From: Tamilnaduibacter salinus
GTDB taxonomy: Bacteria; Pseudomonadota; Gammaproteobacteria; Pseudomonadales; Oleiphilaceae
Assembly (NCBI RefSeq): GCF_003096655.1
Contig: NZ_QEKQ01000004.1
Location: 124,001 to 188,000 of the forward strand
Direction of reading: 5' to 3'
DNA: 64,000 nt
Shown: positions 17,393 through 25,531 of the stretch, piece after piece
How the letters are laid out: each line of letters begins with the position of its first letter
Position numbering within the stretch: position 1 is the stretch's first letter
Made by a program: the position numbers and the translations under genes
The notes under the pieces: model-generated
What the model saw: only the letters and a program-made list of their open reading frames with translations
Databases searched by the model: none
Told to the model about the DNA's origin: nothing

Positions 17393-17878
17393 ATGAAAGG
17401 TGATAAGAAGGTCATACAGCATCTCAATAAGGTACTGGCCAATGAGTTGACGGCCATTAACCAGTACTTCCTGCACGCCCGCATGTACAAGGATTGGGGC
17501 ATCACCCATCTGGGCAAGAAGGAATACGACGAGTCCATCGAGGAGATGAACCACGCCGACTGGCTGATTGAACGGATTCTGTTTCTGGAAGGGCTGCCCA
17601 ACCTGCAGGATCTCAATAAGCTGCTGATTGGTGAGAACGTCAAGGAAATGCTCGAGTGCGATCTCAAGCTGGAGTATGCCGCGCATGCGGACCTCAAGGA
17701 GGCGATTCTCCACAGCGAGAGTGTTCGGGATTTCACCAGCCGGGAGCTGTTCCGGACGATTCTGGACAGTGAGGAAGAGCACATCGACTGGCTGGAAACC
17801 CAGCTGGAGATGATCGGCAACATGGGGCTGGAGAACTACATTCAGCTGCAGTCCGGGGCGGCGGATTCCGCCGAATAA
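17393..17878 (+). CDS. bfr: Bacterioferritin (heme-binding iron storage protein)
   Basis: The 161-residue protein matches the usual bacterioferritin length. Twenty-four copies form the iron-storage shell. Ferroxidase ligands are visible at E18, E51 and H54, with the second set in the [10 protein letters not shown] and SEEEH segments. M52, the axial heme ligand that distinguishes Bfr from plain ferritin, is present. The ATG at 17393 is chosen because GGGGGAGGAG lies just upstream. It is a separate unit about 150 bp after bfd, and the two proteins work as partners in iron release. Confidence 0.96.
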   Translation: MKGDKKVIQHLNKVLANELTAINQYFLHARMYKDWGITHLGKKEYDESIEEMNHADWLIERILFLEGLPNLQDLNKLLIGENVKEMLECDLKLEYAAHADLKEAILHSESVRDFTSRELFRTILDSEEEHIDWLETQLEMIGNMGLENYIQLQSGAADSAE

Positions 17879-17908
17879 CCCCACCCATCCATGACCATTG
17901 GATGACAG

Positions 17909-17935
17909 GCCCGCAACCCTGGTTGCGGGCTTTTT
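17909..17935 (+). terminator. Intrinsic terminator after bfr
   Basis: GCCCGCAACC (17909-17918) pairs perfectly with GGTTGCGGGC (17921-17930) around a two-base loop, followed by five T. Confidence 0.9.
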
Positions 17936-17992
17936 CGTGGGCGATACAATGCGCTCTCACCATTGCCGGCGTCTATTAACGGAGAAGCGCTC

Positions 17993-19351
17993 ATGGATCT
18001 GTCCTGTTTCAAGGCCTACGACCTGCGCGGTCGCGTGCCGGATCAGCTCAACCCGGAACTGGCTGAACGAATCGGCCGCGCCTACGTCGAGGTGACCGGC
18101 GCGCGCCGGGTGATCGTCGGTTATGACATTCGCCTTTCCAGTCCAGAGATTGCCGGGGCGCTCTCGGAAGGCCTCATGGCGGCCGGCGCGGATGTGTTTG
18201 ATATCGGACTGTGCGGGACCGAGCAGGTTTATTTCGCCACCAGCCATTACGAGATGGATGGCGGCATCATGGTGACCGCCAGTCATAACCCGAAGGACCA
18301 CAACGGCATGAAGCTGGTTGGGCCCGAGTCGCGGCCGATCAGCTCCGATTCCGGCCTCAATGAGATCCGTGATCGCGTCCTGGCGCCGTTTGAGGAGGCT
18401 CCCGAGCGCGGCAAGCAGGCGTTCCTGAACGCGCAACCGGCCTATATCGAGCACCTGCTGGGCTATATCGACCGCGATGCCCTGACGCCGATGAAGCTGG
18501 TGGTCAATGCTGGCAACGGCGGTGCCGGGGCGGTGATCGACGCGCTCGAACCGTCCCTGCCGTTTGAATTCGTGCGGATTCATCACGAACCGGACGGCGA
18601 GTTCCCCAACGGTGTCCCGAACCCGATCCTGGAAGAAAACCGCGCGGTGACGGCGGACCGGGTGGTGGCCGAAGGGGCCGCGATGGGCATTGCCTGGGAT
18701 GGGGACTATGACCGGTGTTTCTTCTTTGACGAGAACGGCCGGTTCATCGAGGGCTACTACATCGTGGGCCTGCTGGCGGACCAGTTCCTGAGCAAGTCCG
18801 AGTCGGGCAGCCGGATCATCCACGACCCGCGCCTGACCTGGAACACGCTGGAGCTGACCAAAGCCGCCGGCGGGGTGCCGGTGGAGAGCAAGACCGGTCA
18901 TGCGTTCATCAAGCAGCGGATGCGGGATGAGGATGCGGTCTACGGCGGCGAGATGAGTGCCCACCACTACTTCCGTGATTTCGCCTACTGCGACAGCGGC
19001 ATGATCCCCTGGCTGCTGCTGGCCGAGCGTCTGTGCCAGACCGGGGCCAGCCTGTCGTCACTGATTGACGCGCGCATTGAGGCGTTCCCGGCCAGCGGCG
19101 AGATCAACCGCACCATTGATGATCCGGCCCGGGTGATTCAGGCCATTGAGGCCCAGTACGGCGCGGACGCGCTGGATGTGCGCCACGTGGACGGGCTGAG
19201 CGTTGAATTCTCGGACTGGCGCTTCAACGTGCGCATGTCCAACACCGAGCCGGTGGTGCGCCTGAACGTGGAGTCGCGGGGTGACATTGCACTGATGCGC
19301 GAAAAGACCGACGAGCTGCTGGCGGCGATGGAGCGCCTGAACCGGGGGTGA
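17993..19351 (+). CDS. manB: Phosphomannomutase
   Basis: The 452-residue protein belongs to the alpha-D-phosphohexomutase family and should interconvert mannose 6-phosphate and mannose 1-phosphate for GDP-mannose and polysaccharide synthesis. The phosphoserine loop is TASHNP. The metal-binding loop is DGDYDRC, the sugar-binding loop contains GGEMSAHHYF, and the phosphate-binding loop is MSNTEPVVRLNVES. The length and start MDLSCFKAYDLRG resemble the ManB/CpsG type; glucose 1-phosphate may also be a substrate. GGAG lies nine bases before the ATG at 17993. It is convergent with pldA. Confidence 0.9.
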   Translation: MDLSCFKAYDLRGRVPDQLNPELAERIGRAYVEVTGARRVIVGYDIRLSSPEIAGALSEGLMAAGADVFDIGLCGTEQVYFATSHYEMDGGIMVTASHNPKDHNGMKLVGPESRPISSDSGLNEIRDRVLAPFEEAPERGKQAFLNAQPAYIEHLLGYIDRDALTPMKLVVNAGNGGAGAVIDALEPSLPFEFVRIHHEPDGEFPNGVPNPILEENRAVTADRVVAEGAAMGIAWDGDYDRCFFFDENGRFIEGYYIVGLLADQFLSKSESGSRIIHDPRLTWNTLELTKAAGGVPVESKTGHAFIKQRMRDEDAVYGGEMSAHHYFRDFAYCDSGMIPWLLLAERLCQTGASLSSLIDARIEAFPASGEINRTIDDPARVIQAIEAQYGADALDVRHVDGLSVEFSDWRFNVRMSNTEPVVRLNVESRGDIALMREKTDELLAAMERLNRG

Positions 19352-19364
19352 CGGAGGCCTTCGG

Positions 19365-20480
19365 TTACAGCCAGTCGTTCAGCATGATGCCCACGCCAAT
19401 GCGGTGCACCCGGCGGTTGTAGTCCACCAGGCTCTCACCGAATCCGTTGTAGTACTGCACGTAGCCCTTGAGGGTGTCGCCTATCGGGAAGCTGTAGTTG
19501 AGCTGGACCGAGGTCCGGTTGTCGTCGGTGCTTAGGTTGTTGAGCAGCTTGATCGACAGGGTGCGGTCGTCGCTCACCTTGTAGATGGCCCAGTAGTTGG
19601 CATACCCCATGTAGTCGCTGATATCGGGGTTGTCGTCGTCCTTGTCGGACTCGGGGATGCGGTACCAGGGCTCGATGGCGAACAGCCAGCGATCCAGGCT
19701 GTAGATGATCTGCCCCTTGATGCGGTTCCAGCTCCGTGACTGCGGATCGGGCTGGCCGTTCGATTCGTGGTTGATCCCGACACTGACGCCCTCGAACCGC
19801 CCCGGGCCGATGTCCCAGCGTGAGGTGTAGCGGGCAAAAATCTCCGGCTCGTAGTTGGTCTCGCGGAACGGTGCCGAGCCTTCGCTGTTGTAGACCTGCC
19901 AGTAGGAGGTCTGGGTGTATCCGAACCAGAGGCTGGTCCGGTCATCGAACAGGCCGGTCAGCATCGGCACTTTGAAACTGATCTGGTACTTGGCTTCTTC
20001 GCGCTCCAGCGGCTCGTTGTAACGGGTGACCGGTTGTGACGGCGTGACGGGCCTGTTGTTCGGCCGACCGTTATAGGTGTACGGCAGAATGTAGGTCGGG
20101 CGATGCGTCACAAAGCTGCCGGAGAACGAAAACAGGGCCCGCTCAGTCGCCAGGTAGCGGTCGATCAGGGCGTCGGCCATTCCGCTCCCGTTTTCGGTGA
20201 CGTCACCCTGTTCGATGGCATTGGTGTTACCGCTGTAGGTCAGCGATTGCGTGGCCTTGCGGGCATTCGCCTTCTGGGCCTCCGTCGCCCGTTCACGTGC
20301 CGGCCCCGGGCGATTCAGGGCGTCATAGCAGGCCAGTCGCTGCACACCGTCCTCGACCAGGGCGCAGTCGGCCAGATTGAAATCTGAGAACGGGAACGCA
20401 TCCGCGTCGTCGTCGGCCATGGCCGGATGAACCAGGCCCAGCAGGCCGAACAGGGCGACAGTTTGGCGCTGGCGTGTCAT
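19365..20480 (-). CDS. pldA: Outer-membrane phospholipase A
   Basis: The 371-residue protein has a signal peptide ending near AMA (residue 22) and a long non-barrel N-terminal part containing a cysteine pair (C39 and C51). A beta-barrel follows. The catalytic set of OMPLA is clear: H238 and S240 in GINHESNG, and N252 in SWNR, at the same spacing as H142, S144 and N156 in E. coli. OMPLA hydrolyses phospholipids that reach the outer leaflet. The C-terminus ends in a barrel strand. The start lies one base from the stop of the small membrane protein gene upstream, so the two are probably co-transcribed. The N-terminal extension is longer than in E. coli. Confidence 0.93.
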   Translation of the reverse strand: MTRQRQTVALFGLLGLVHPAMADDDADAFPFSDFNLADCALVEDGVQRLACYDALNRPGPARERATEAQKANARKATQSLTYSGNTNAIEQGDVTENGSGMADALIDRYLATERALFSFSGSFVTHRPTYILPYTYNGRPNNRPVTPSQPVTRYNEPLEREEAKYQISFKVPMLTGLFDDRTSLWFGYTQTSYWQVYNSEGSAPFRETNYEPEIFARYTSRWDIGPGRFEGVSVGINHESNGQPDPQSRSWNRIKGQIIYSLDRWLFAIEPWYRIPESDKDDDNPDISDYMGYANYWAIYKVSDDRTLSIKLLNNLSTDDNRTSVQLNYSFPIGDTLKGYVQYYNGFGESLVDYNRRVHRIGVGIMLNDWL

Positions 20481-20481
20481 G

Positions 20482-20814
20482 TCAGGCAGTCACGCTCTGC
20501 CAGGTCTGTGCGATGCCGTAGGCCCAGATCGTGAGCAGCGTGAGGGTGAGCAGACCGAAAATCACCTTGTGTTTGAGGGCACCCTCGGCGCCCACATTGG
20601 CGACCCAGCGCAGATACATCAGGCCGATGAAGCTCAGGAAGACCACCAGGCTGGCGATGGCGGGGATGAGAAGCAGTGCCGGGTTGAGCGGATCGCCATC
20701 CTCGCCGAGACGGGGAAAGAGCATCATCGAACCCAGCAGGACGGCGAGTGCCGTGAATTCCACCACCAGCAGCGGACGTCGCCATGGATGGGATTTGGGG
20801 TAGTGTTCGGGCAT
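20482..20814 (-). CDS. Small hypothetical inner-membrane protein
   Basis: This 110-residue protein is unrecognised. It starts MPEHYPKSHPWRRPLLV and has three hydrophobic segments: about residues 14-34, 45-67 and 83-105. Charged loops lie between them, including GEDGDPLN. AGGA lies upstream of the ATG at 20814; a long in-frame extension beyond it runs antisense into the cytochrome gene and is rejected. It directly precedes pldA. The function is unknown. Confidence 0.7.
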   Translation of the reverse strand: MPEHYPKSHPWRRPLLVVEFTALAVLLGSMMLFPRLGEDGDPLNPALLLIPAIASLVVFLSFIGLMYLRWVANVGAEGALKHKVIFGLLTLTLLTIWAYGIAQTWQSVTA

Positions 20815-20931
20815 GATGTATCTGTCCTGTGTCGTGGCTGGGGATTCTTTCGAGGCCCTCCAATCATACGGTTTTCCGCCGGTACCGTCAGCCGAGGCGG
20901 CGTGCTGGTTTTTTTGGGGACGACCTGTCGC

Positions 20932-20937
20932 TATAAT
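20932..20937 (+). promoter_or_regulatory. -10 element for cytochrome c5 gene
   Basis: TATAAT lies 40 bp before the chosen GTG start. A run of T about 17 bp upstream may serve as a weak -35. Confidence 0.5.
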
Positions 20938-20976
20938 GCGTGGTCGGAAAAATGAATAACCACAGAGGTGCACACC

Positions 20977-21405
20977 GTGAAGATGATGAGAGTCCTGATG
21001 GCGGCGCTGCTGGCGTCCGGCCTGTTGACCGGCGCGGTCATGGCCAGCGTTGAGGATCAGATCCGCTCCCGCGTGGAACCGGTTGGTCAGGTCTGCGTGG
21101 ACGGTGAGGACTGCGGTGACATCGTCACGTCCGCCGCGCCCGCAGCGGCTGAATCCAGTGGCCCGCGCTCCGGTGACGAGGTTTATGGAGCGGTGTGCGC
21201 TTCCTGTCACGATGCGGGTGTTGCCGGCGCCCCGGTCAAAGGCAATCAGGATCAGTGGGGGGCGCGCATCGACAAGGGGCTCGATACGCTGGTTTCCCAC
21301 GCCATCAACGGCTTTAATGCCATGCCCGCGAAGGGCGGCTGTGGCAGCTGCTCGGATGAGGAAATCGAAAAAGCCGTCCAGGTCATGGTGGACGCGGTAC
21401 AGTGA
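20977..21405 (+). CDS. Cytochrome c5 family protein
   Basis: The 142-residue exported monoheme cytochrome starts with a signal peptide (MKMMRVLMAALLASGLLTGAV). The heme motif is CASCH (C74, C77, H78) and the axial methionine is M116 in AMPAKGG. A second cysteine pair, C122 and C125 (GGCGSC), is typical of cytochrome c5. It is a periplasmic electron carrier. The GTG at 20977 is chosen because AGAGG lies eight bases upstream; ATG codons at 20983 and 20986 are alternatives. It is convergent with rep, as in pseudomonads. Confidence 0.88.
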   Translation: MKMMRVLMAALLASGLLTGAVMASVEDQIRSRVEPVGQVCVDGEDCGDIVTSAAPAAAESSGPRSGDEVYGAVCASCHDAGVAGAPVKGNQDQWGARIDKGLDTLVSHAINGFNAMPAKGGCGSCSDEEIEKAVQVMVDAVQ

Positions 21406-21411
21406 ATCGTG

Positions 21412-21436
21412 GCCGGCCGGGCATCGTCCGGCCGGC
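21412..21436. terminator. GC-rich hairpin between cytochrome c5 and rep
   Basis: GCCGGCCGG (21412-21420) pairs with CCGGCCGGC (21428-21436). There is no T run, so any termination role is uncertain. Confidence 0.4.
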
Positions 21437-21456
21437 GCTTCCCGCACCTCTTCCCT

Positions 21457-23511
21457 TCAGTCGTTTTCCAGATCCCCCAGTAGCGCGCTGAGCGTGGCCT
21501 TCCCCTGTGCGCGGTTCCGGACTTCGTCTTTTTCGCCCAATCCCTCGCGGACAACGTCTTCATCCGGTAGTTCGTCGAGAAACCGGCTCGGGATGGTCTC
21601 GATTTTTTCACCATACTGGCGTCGCTGCGCGGCATAGGTCAGTGCCAGGGTTTCCTTGGCCCGGGTGATGCCCACGTACATCAGCCGGCGCTCCTCCTCG
21701 ATGGTGCCTTCCTCGATGCTGGAGCGGTGCGGAAGGATTTCCTCCTCCAGCCCCATCACGAATACATGCGGGAACTCCAGCCCTTTTGAGGCATGCAGGG
21801 TGAGCAGTTGCACGCGGTCGCTGTCGTCCTCTTCCTCACGCTGCTCCATCAGGTCCCGCAGGATCAGGCGGCTGATGGCGTCCTCGATGCTCATCGACTC
21901 ACCGGTGCCCTTGTCGTCATCCAGCATGCGCCGGATCGACTCCACCAGATGCCAGATGTTGTCCATGCGCCGTTCGGCCTGTTTGGGCGTGTTGGCGTGC
22001 TGGTGCAGCCACTCCTCGTACTCGATGTCCGTGAACAGCTGCTTGATGACCGGGATCGGGTCCTCCCGGTAGAGGCGCTCGCAGGTGCGTTCGGCCCAGT
22101 GGGCGAAGCGTCGTAGCCGGTCCAGCCCTTTCTCAGGAACCTGGGTTTCTGCGCCCATTTCGCGTAACGCCCCCGAGAGGCTGATGCCGCGCCCGTGGGC
22201 ATAGTGGCTGAGCCGTTCCAGTGTCGAGGGGCCGATTGCGCGCCGGGGCACATTGACCACCCGCAGGAAGGCCGCGTCGTCGTCCGGGTTCAGCAGTAGG
22301 CGCAGGTAGGCCATGGCGTCCTTGATCTCGTTGCGCGAGAAGAACGACTGGCCGCCGGAGATGCGGTAGGGAATCTGGTAACCCTGCAGTTTGAGCTCCA
22401 GCAGGCGGGCCTGGTGATTACCCCGGTACAGCACGGCGAAGTCCTTGAACCCCAGGCCACGTTTGAGCTTGCGGTCGAGGATTTCGGTGGCGATGCGCTC
22501 GGCCTCGGCGTCCTCACTCGCGCAGCGGATGATGCGGATCTCATCGCCGATGGCGTGATCACTCCACAGCGCCTTTTCGAACACGTGCGGGTTGTTGGCG
22601 ATCACCTCGTTGGCGCTGCGCAGGATGCGGGAGGTGGAGCGGTAGTTCTGCTCCAGTTTGATGATCTTAAGGCTCGGAAAATCCGTCTTGAGCTGCACCA
22701 GGTTTTCCGGGCGCGCCCCGCGCCAGGCGTAGATGGACTGATCGTCGTCACCCACCACGGTGAAGGCGGAACGCTCGGCCACCAGCAGGCGGACCAGTTC
22801 GTACTGACTCAGGTTCGTGTCCTGGTACTCGTCAACCAGCAGGTAACGGATCTTGCGACGCCATTTGGCGAGAATTTCCGGATCGTCGCGGAAAAGCTGG
22901 ACGGGCAGCAGGATCAAATCGTCAAAGTCCACCGCGTTGTAGGCGCGCAGGTATTCGGTGTAGCGCTGGTAGATCAATGCGAAGCGCTGCTCCCGCTCGT
23001 CGGCCGCGTGGCTCAGGGCTTCACCGGGGCTGCGCATGACGTTCTTCCAGCTGGAGATGGCGTTCTGGATGTCGCTCAGTTCGTCCCCGAGATCGGTGCT
23101 GGCCTCGCGGATCATCAGGTCCTGCAGCAGCGCCTTGGCGTCCTCCGCATCGAAGATGGAAAAGCCGGGGCGATAGCCGAGGCTCTTGTACTCCTCGCGG
23201 ATCATGTTGAGGCCGAGGTTGTGGAAGGTCGACACCGTCAGGCCCCGGGTCAGCTTGCGGTCCACCAGGCGGCCGACCCGCTCTTTCATCTCGCGAGCGG
23301 CCTTGTTGGTGAAGGTCAGTGCCGCGATGTGACGCCCGGGAATCCCCACCTGCTCAATCAGGAAGGCCAGCTTGCGGGTAATCACGCTGGTCTTGCCGCT
23401 GCCGGCCCCGGCCAGTACCAGCAGAGGGCCGTCGACGTAACGGACTGCTTCACGTTGACGGGGGTTGAGCTGCGCCACGGAGAAAACCTGTTGGTGGATG
23501 AAAGCCGCCAT
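21457..23511 (-). CDS. rep: ATP-dependent DNA helicase Rep
   Basis: The 684-residue superfamily 1A helicase translocates 3' to 5' and removes protein blocks ahead of the replication fork. The Q motif (LNPRQREAV) and Walker A GAGSGKT (35-41) are near the N-terminus. TFTNKAAREMKERV, DEYQDTN, GDDDQSIYAWRGA, LEQNYRSTSRIL and TLHASKGLEFPHVFV follow in order. The end YGEKIETIPSRFLDELP matches Rep better than UvrD or PcrA. The first 14 residues extend beyond the E. coli start, so a downstream start near LNPRQ is possible. It is convergent with the cytochrome c5 gene. Confidence 0.93.
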   Translation of the reverse strand: MAAFIHQQVFSVAQLNPRQREAVRYVDGPLLVLAGAGSGKTSVITRKLAFLIEQVGIPGRHIAALTFTNKAAREMKERVGRLVDRKLTRGLTVSTFHNLGLNMIREEYKSLGYRPGFSIFDAEDAKALLQDLMIREASTDLGDELSDIQNAISSWKNVMRSPGEALSHAADEREQRFALIYQRYTEYLRAYNAVDFDDLILLPVQLFRDDPEILAKWRRKIRYLLVDEYQDTNLSQYELVRLLVAERSAFTVVGDDDQSIYAWRGARPENLVQLKTDFPSLKIIKLEQNYRSTSRILRSANEVIANNPHVFEKALWSDHAIGDEIRIIRCASEDAEAERIATEILDRKLKRGLGFKDFAVLYRGNHQARLLELKLQGYQIPYRISGGQSFFSRNEIKDAMAYLRLLLNPDDDAAFLRVVNVPRRAIGPSTLERLSHYAHGRGISLSGALREMGAETQVPEKGLDRLRRFAHWAERTCERLYREDPIPVIKQLFTDIEYEEWLHQHANTPKQAERRMDNIWHLVESIRRMLDDDKGTGESMSIEDAISRLILRDLMEQREEEDDSDRVQLLTLHASKGLEFPHVFVMGLEEEILPHRSSIEEGTIEEERRLMYVGITRAKETLALTYAAQRRQYGEKIETIPSRFLDELPDEDVVREGLGEKDEVRNRAQGKATLSALLGDLEND

Positions 23512-23701
23512 TTTACACGACTGGCGGGGGCCGGGGTGTGTGCTCTGCAGAGGCGGCCAAGTTGTTCTATCCTAAGGGGACACCAATGGATTCTGGTGTT
23601 TCCGCGAGTGTCCCGTCCCCACGGACGGAGGTGCGGATCGCCGGCGCGGCGATACCGGGCCGGTCGATAACCATCGCCGACAAGGGAGCTGGCTGCCACT
23701 G

Positions 23702-25438
23702 ATGAAACAGGAGCTGGGCGTGTGGGACCGGGTGCCGGTCCGTCTGCTGGTGCTCACCGCAGAGCCGGCAGATTTCCTGCGTTACCGGGCATTGCTTGCC
23801 GAGCACCCGGATCTGGAGACCGATGTGACCTGGTGTCCGGATCTGGGCGACTGCGACGATCTGATTAACAACACCCGCTTCGATCTTGTGTTGTGGGACT
23901 GCGGTGTGCAGTCCGGCTCCGCCTCCGAATTCCTTCAATATCTGAGCGTTGCGACCGAGGAAAAGCCGGTGATTGCCCTCGGGGCCGAAACGGAGGATCG
24001 TTGCCTGCTCACGTTCCGGATGGACGGCGCCGTGGATTACCTCTGCAAGGGGGACCTGAACGCCTGGTCACTGGGGCGCGCCATACTGTCGGCCTGTTAC
24101 CGTCAACAGGCAACTGAAGCGCTGAAGGGGCAGTTGCGCCAGGAAGTGGCCAGTGGCTTCATCAACCGGGACCTGTTCTTCGATCGTCTGCATCAGGCGA
24201 TCCTCCGGGCCGAGCGGCACGAACAGCGGCTGGCGCTGCTTCATATTAATCTGGACGACTTCCGCTCAATCAATGATAGCCTCGGCTATCAGGCCGGGGA
24301 CCAGTTCATCATCAAACTGGCGGATCGGCTGCGTCGGCAGCTACGGCGGGTCGACTCGCTCATGCGGATTGGTGGGGATGAGTTCGCCATCATCATCGAA
24401 CGCATCGAAAGCTCGCTGGACGTCTCCAGTGTGATCCGCAAATTGGTGGGGGTGCTGAATGAGCCGATTCCGGTCGAGGGCAAGAACATTCTGTTGACGG
24501 CGAGCCTCGGCGTGGCCACCTACCCCGAGGCGGGGCACTCGCCCGAGGCGTTGTTGCGCCAGGCCAACCGCGCCATGTTCGAGGCCAAGCGCGATACCGG
24601 CACCAGTTACCGCTTCTATAACCGCGAGCTGCATCTCACTGTCGGCCGGCAACTGGCGCTGGAGGCAGACCTGCGCAATGCGCTTCGGGGCAACGAGCTG
24701 GAGTTGTACTATCAGCCGCGCATCGACCTGGTGACGGGGGAGGTCCGGGGCGTCGAATGCCTGCTGCGCTGGAACCACCCGGAGCAGGGTCTGGTGCCGC
24801 CGGACCAGTTCATTCCGGCGGCCGAGCGCAGTGGCCTGATTGTGCCCATCGGCTACTGGGTGATCGAACAGGCCTGCGAGCGACTGCGGGCGCTCAAAGA
24901 GCACCAGCTCGATCCGATCATCTTTGCCGTGAACCTGTCGTTCCGCCAGTTCCACGACCGGCGCATGACCGAAACCATCTTCCGCATCATCTACAACGCC
25001 GGCATCGACACCAGCCTGATCGAGCTGGAGTTGACCGAGAGCGCCATGATGCACGATCCGGACTATGCTCAGCGCTGCCTGCGGGAACTCAATCAGCTGG
25101 GTATCAGCTTCGCCCTGGACGATTTCGGGACCGGCTTCTCCTCCCTCAGCAACCTCCAGCATCTGCCCATCTCGTTGGTGAAAATCGACAAGTCGTTCGT
25201 TCAGCGTCTGGGCGAAGCCGGCGACGCTGAACACATCATTCGTGCCATCATCAGTCTGTCCCACAGCCTGAACATGGGCGTCGTGGCGGAGGGCGGAGAA
25301 ACCCGGGAGCAGATCCGGTTCCTGCGCGACCAGCACTGCGACGAAGTGCAGGGGTTCTATTTCGCGCGTCCGATGCCCTGGCGGAACCTGATTGAGTATC
25401 TTGCTGCCCATGAGCCGCAGTCGGTGATGGCGCGCTGA
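23702..25438 (+). CDS. Receiver-like/GGDEF/EAL cyclic-di-GMP signalling protein
   Basis: The 578-residue cytoplasmic protein has three parts. Residues 12-135 look like a response-regulator receiver with a possible phosphoacceptor D66 (LVLWDCG). A GGDEF domain has an intact GGDEF at 224-228, predicting diguanylate cyclase activity. The EAL domain has E352-C-L in place of EAL but keeps NLSFRQF, ELTESAMM, DDFGTGFSS and IDKSFV, so phosphodiesterase activity is plausible. AEGGET replaces the common AEGVET. No membrane segment is seen. It is monocistronic, between divergent rep and tex. The net enzymatic direction cannot be told from sequence. Confidence 0.9.
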   Translation: MKQELGVWDRVPVRLLVLTAEPADFLRYRALLAEHPDLETDVTWCPDLGDCDDLINNTRFDLVLWDCGVQSGSASEFLQYLSVATEEKPVIALGAETEDRCLLTFRMDGAVDYLCKGDLNAWSLGRAILSACYRQQATEALKGQLRQEVASGFINRDLFFDRLHQAILRAERHEQRLALLHINLDDFRSINDSLGYQAGDQFIIKLADRLRRQLRRVDSLMRIGGDEFAIIIERIESSLDVSSVIRKLVGVLNEPIPVEGKNILLTASLGVATYPEAGHSPEALLRQANRAMFEAKRDTGTSYRFYNRELHLTVGRQLALEADLRNALRGNELELYYQPRIDLVTGEVRGVECLLRWNHPEQGLVPPDQFIPAAERSGLIVPIGYWVIEQACERLRALKEHQLDPIIFAVNLSFRQFHDRRMTETIFRIIYNAGIDTSLIELELTESAMMHDPDYAQRCLRELNQLGISFALDDFGTGFSSLSNLQHLPISLVKIDKSFVQRLGEAGDAEHIIRAIISLSHSLNMGVVAEGGETREQIRFLRDQHCDEVQGFYFARPMPWRNLIEYLAAHEPQSVMAR

Positions 25439-25469
25439 CATGCCCCCGTGAAATCCCCATCAGTCGCGC

Positions 25470-25475
25470 TATAAT
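25470..25475 (+). promoter_or_regulatory. -10 element for tex
   Basis: A perfect TATAAT lies 57 bp before the tex start. No good -35 is visible. Confidence 0.5.
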
Positions 25476-25531
25476 GCGGCCCTTCACCGGGGCCCGCCCC
25501 GGATCAATTGACCAGAACCACGCGGGGTGTC

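Noticed and set aside
17957-18967. 336-codon minus-strand frame opposite manB
   Set aside because: It lies wholly antisense to a clear phosphomannomutase. Composition explains it.
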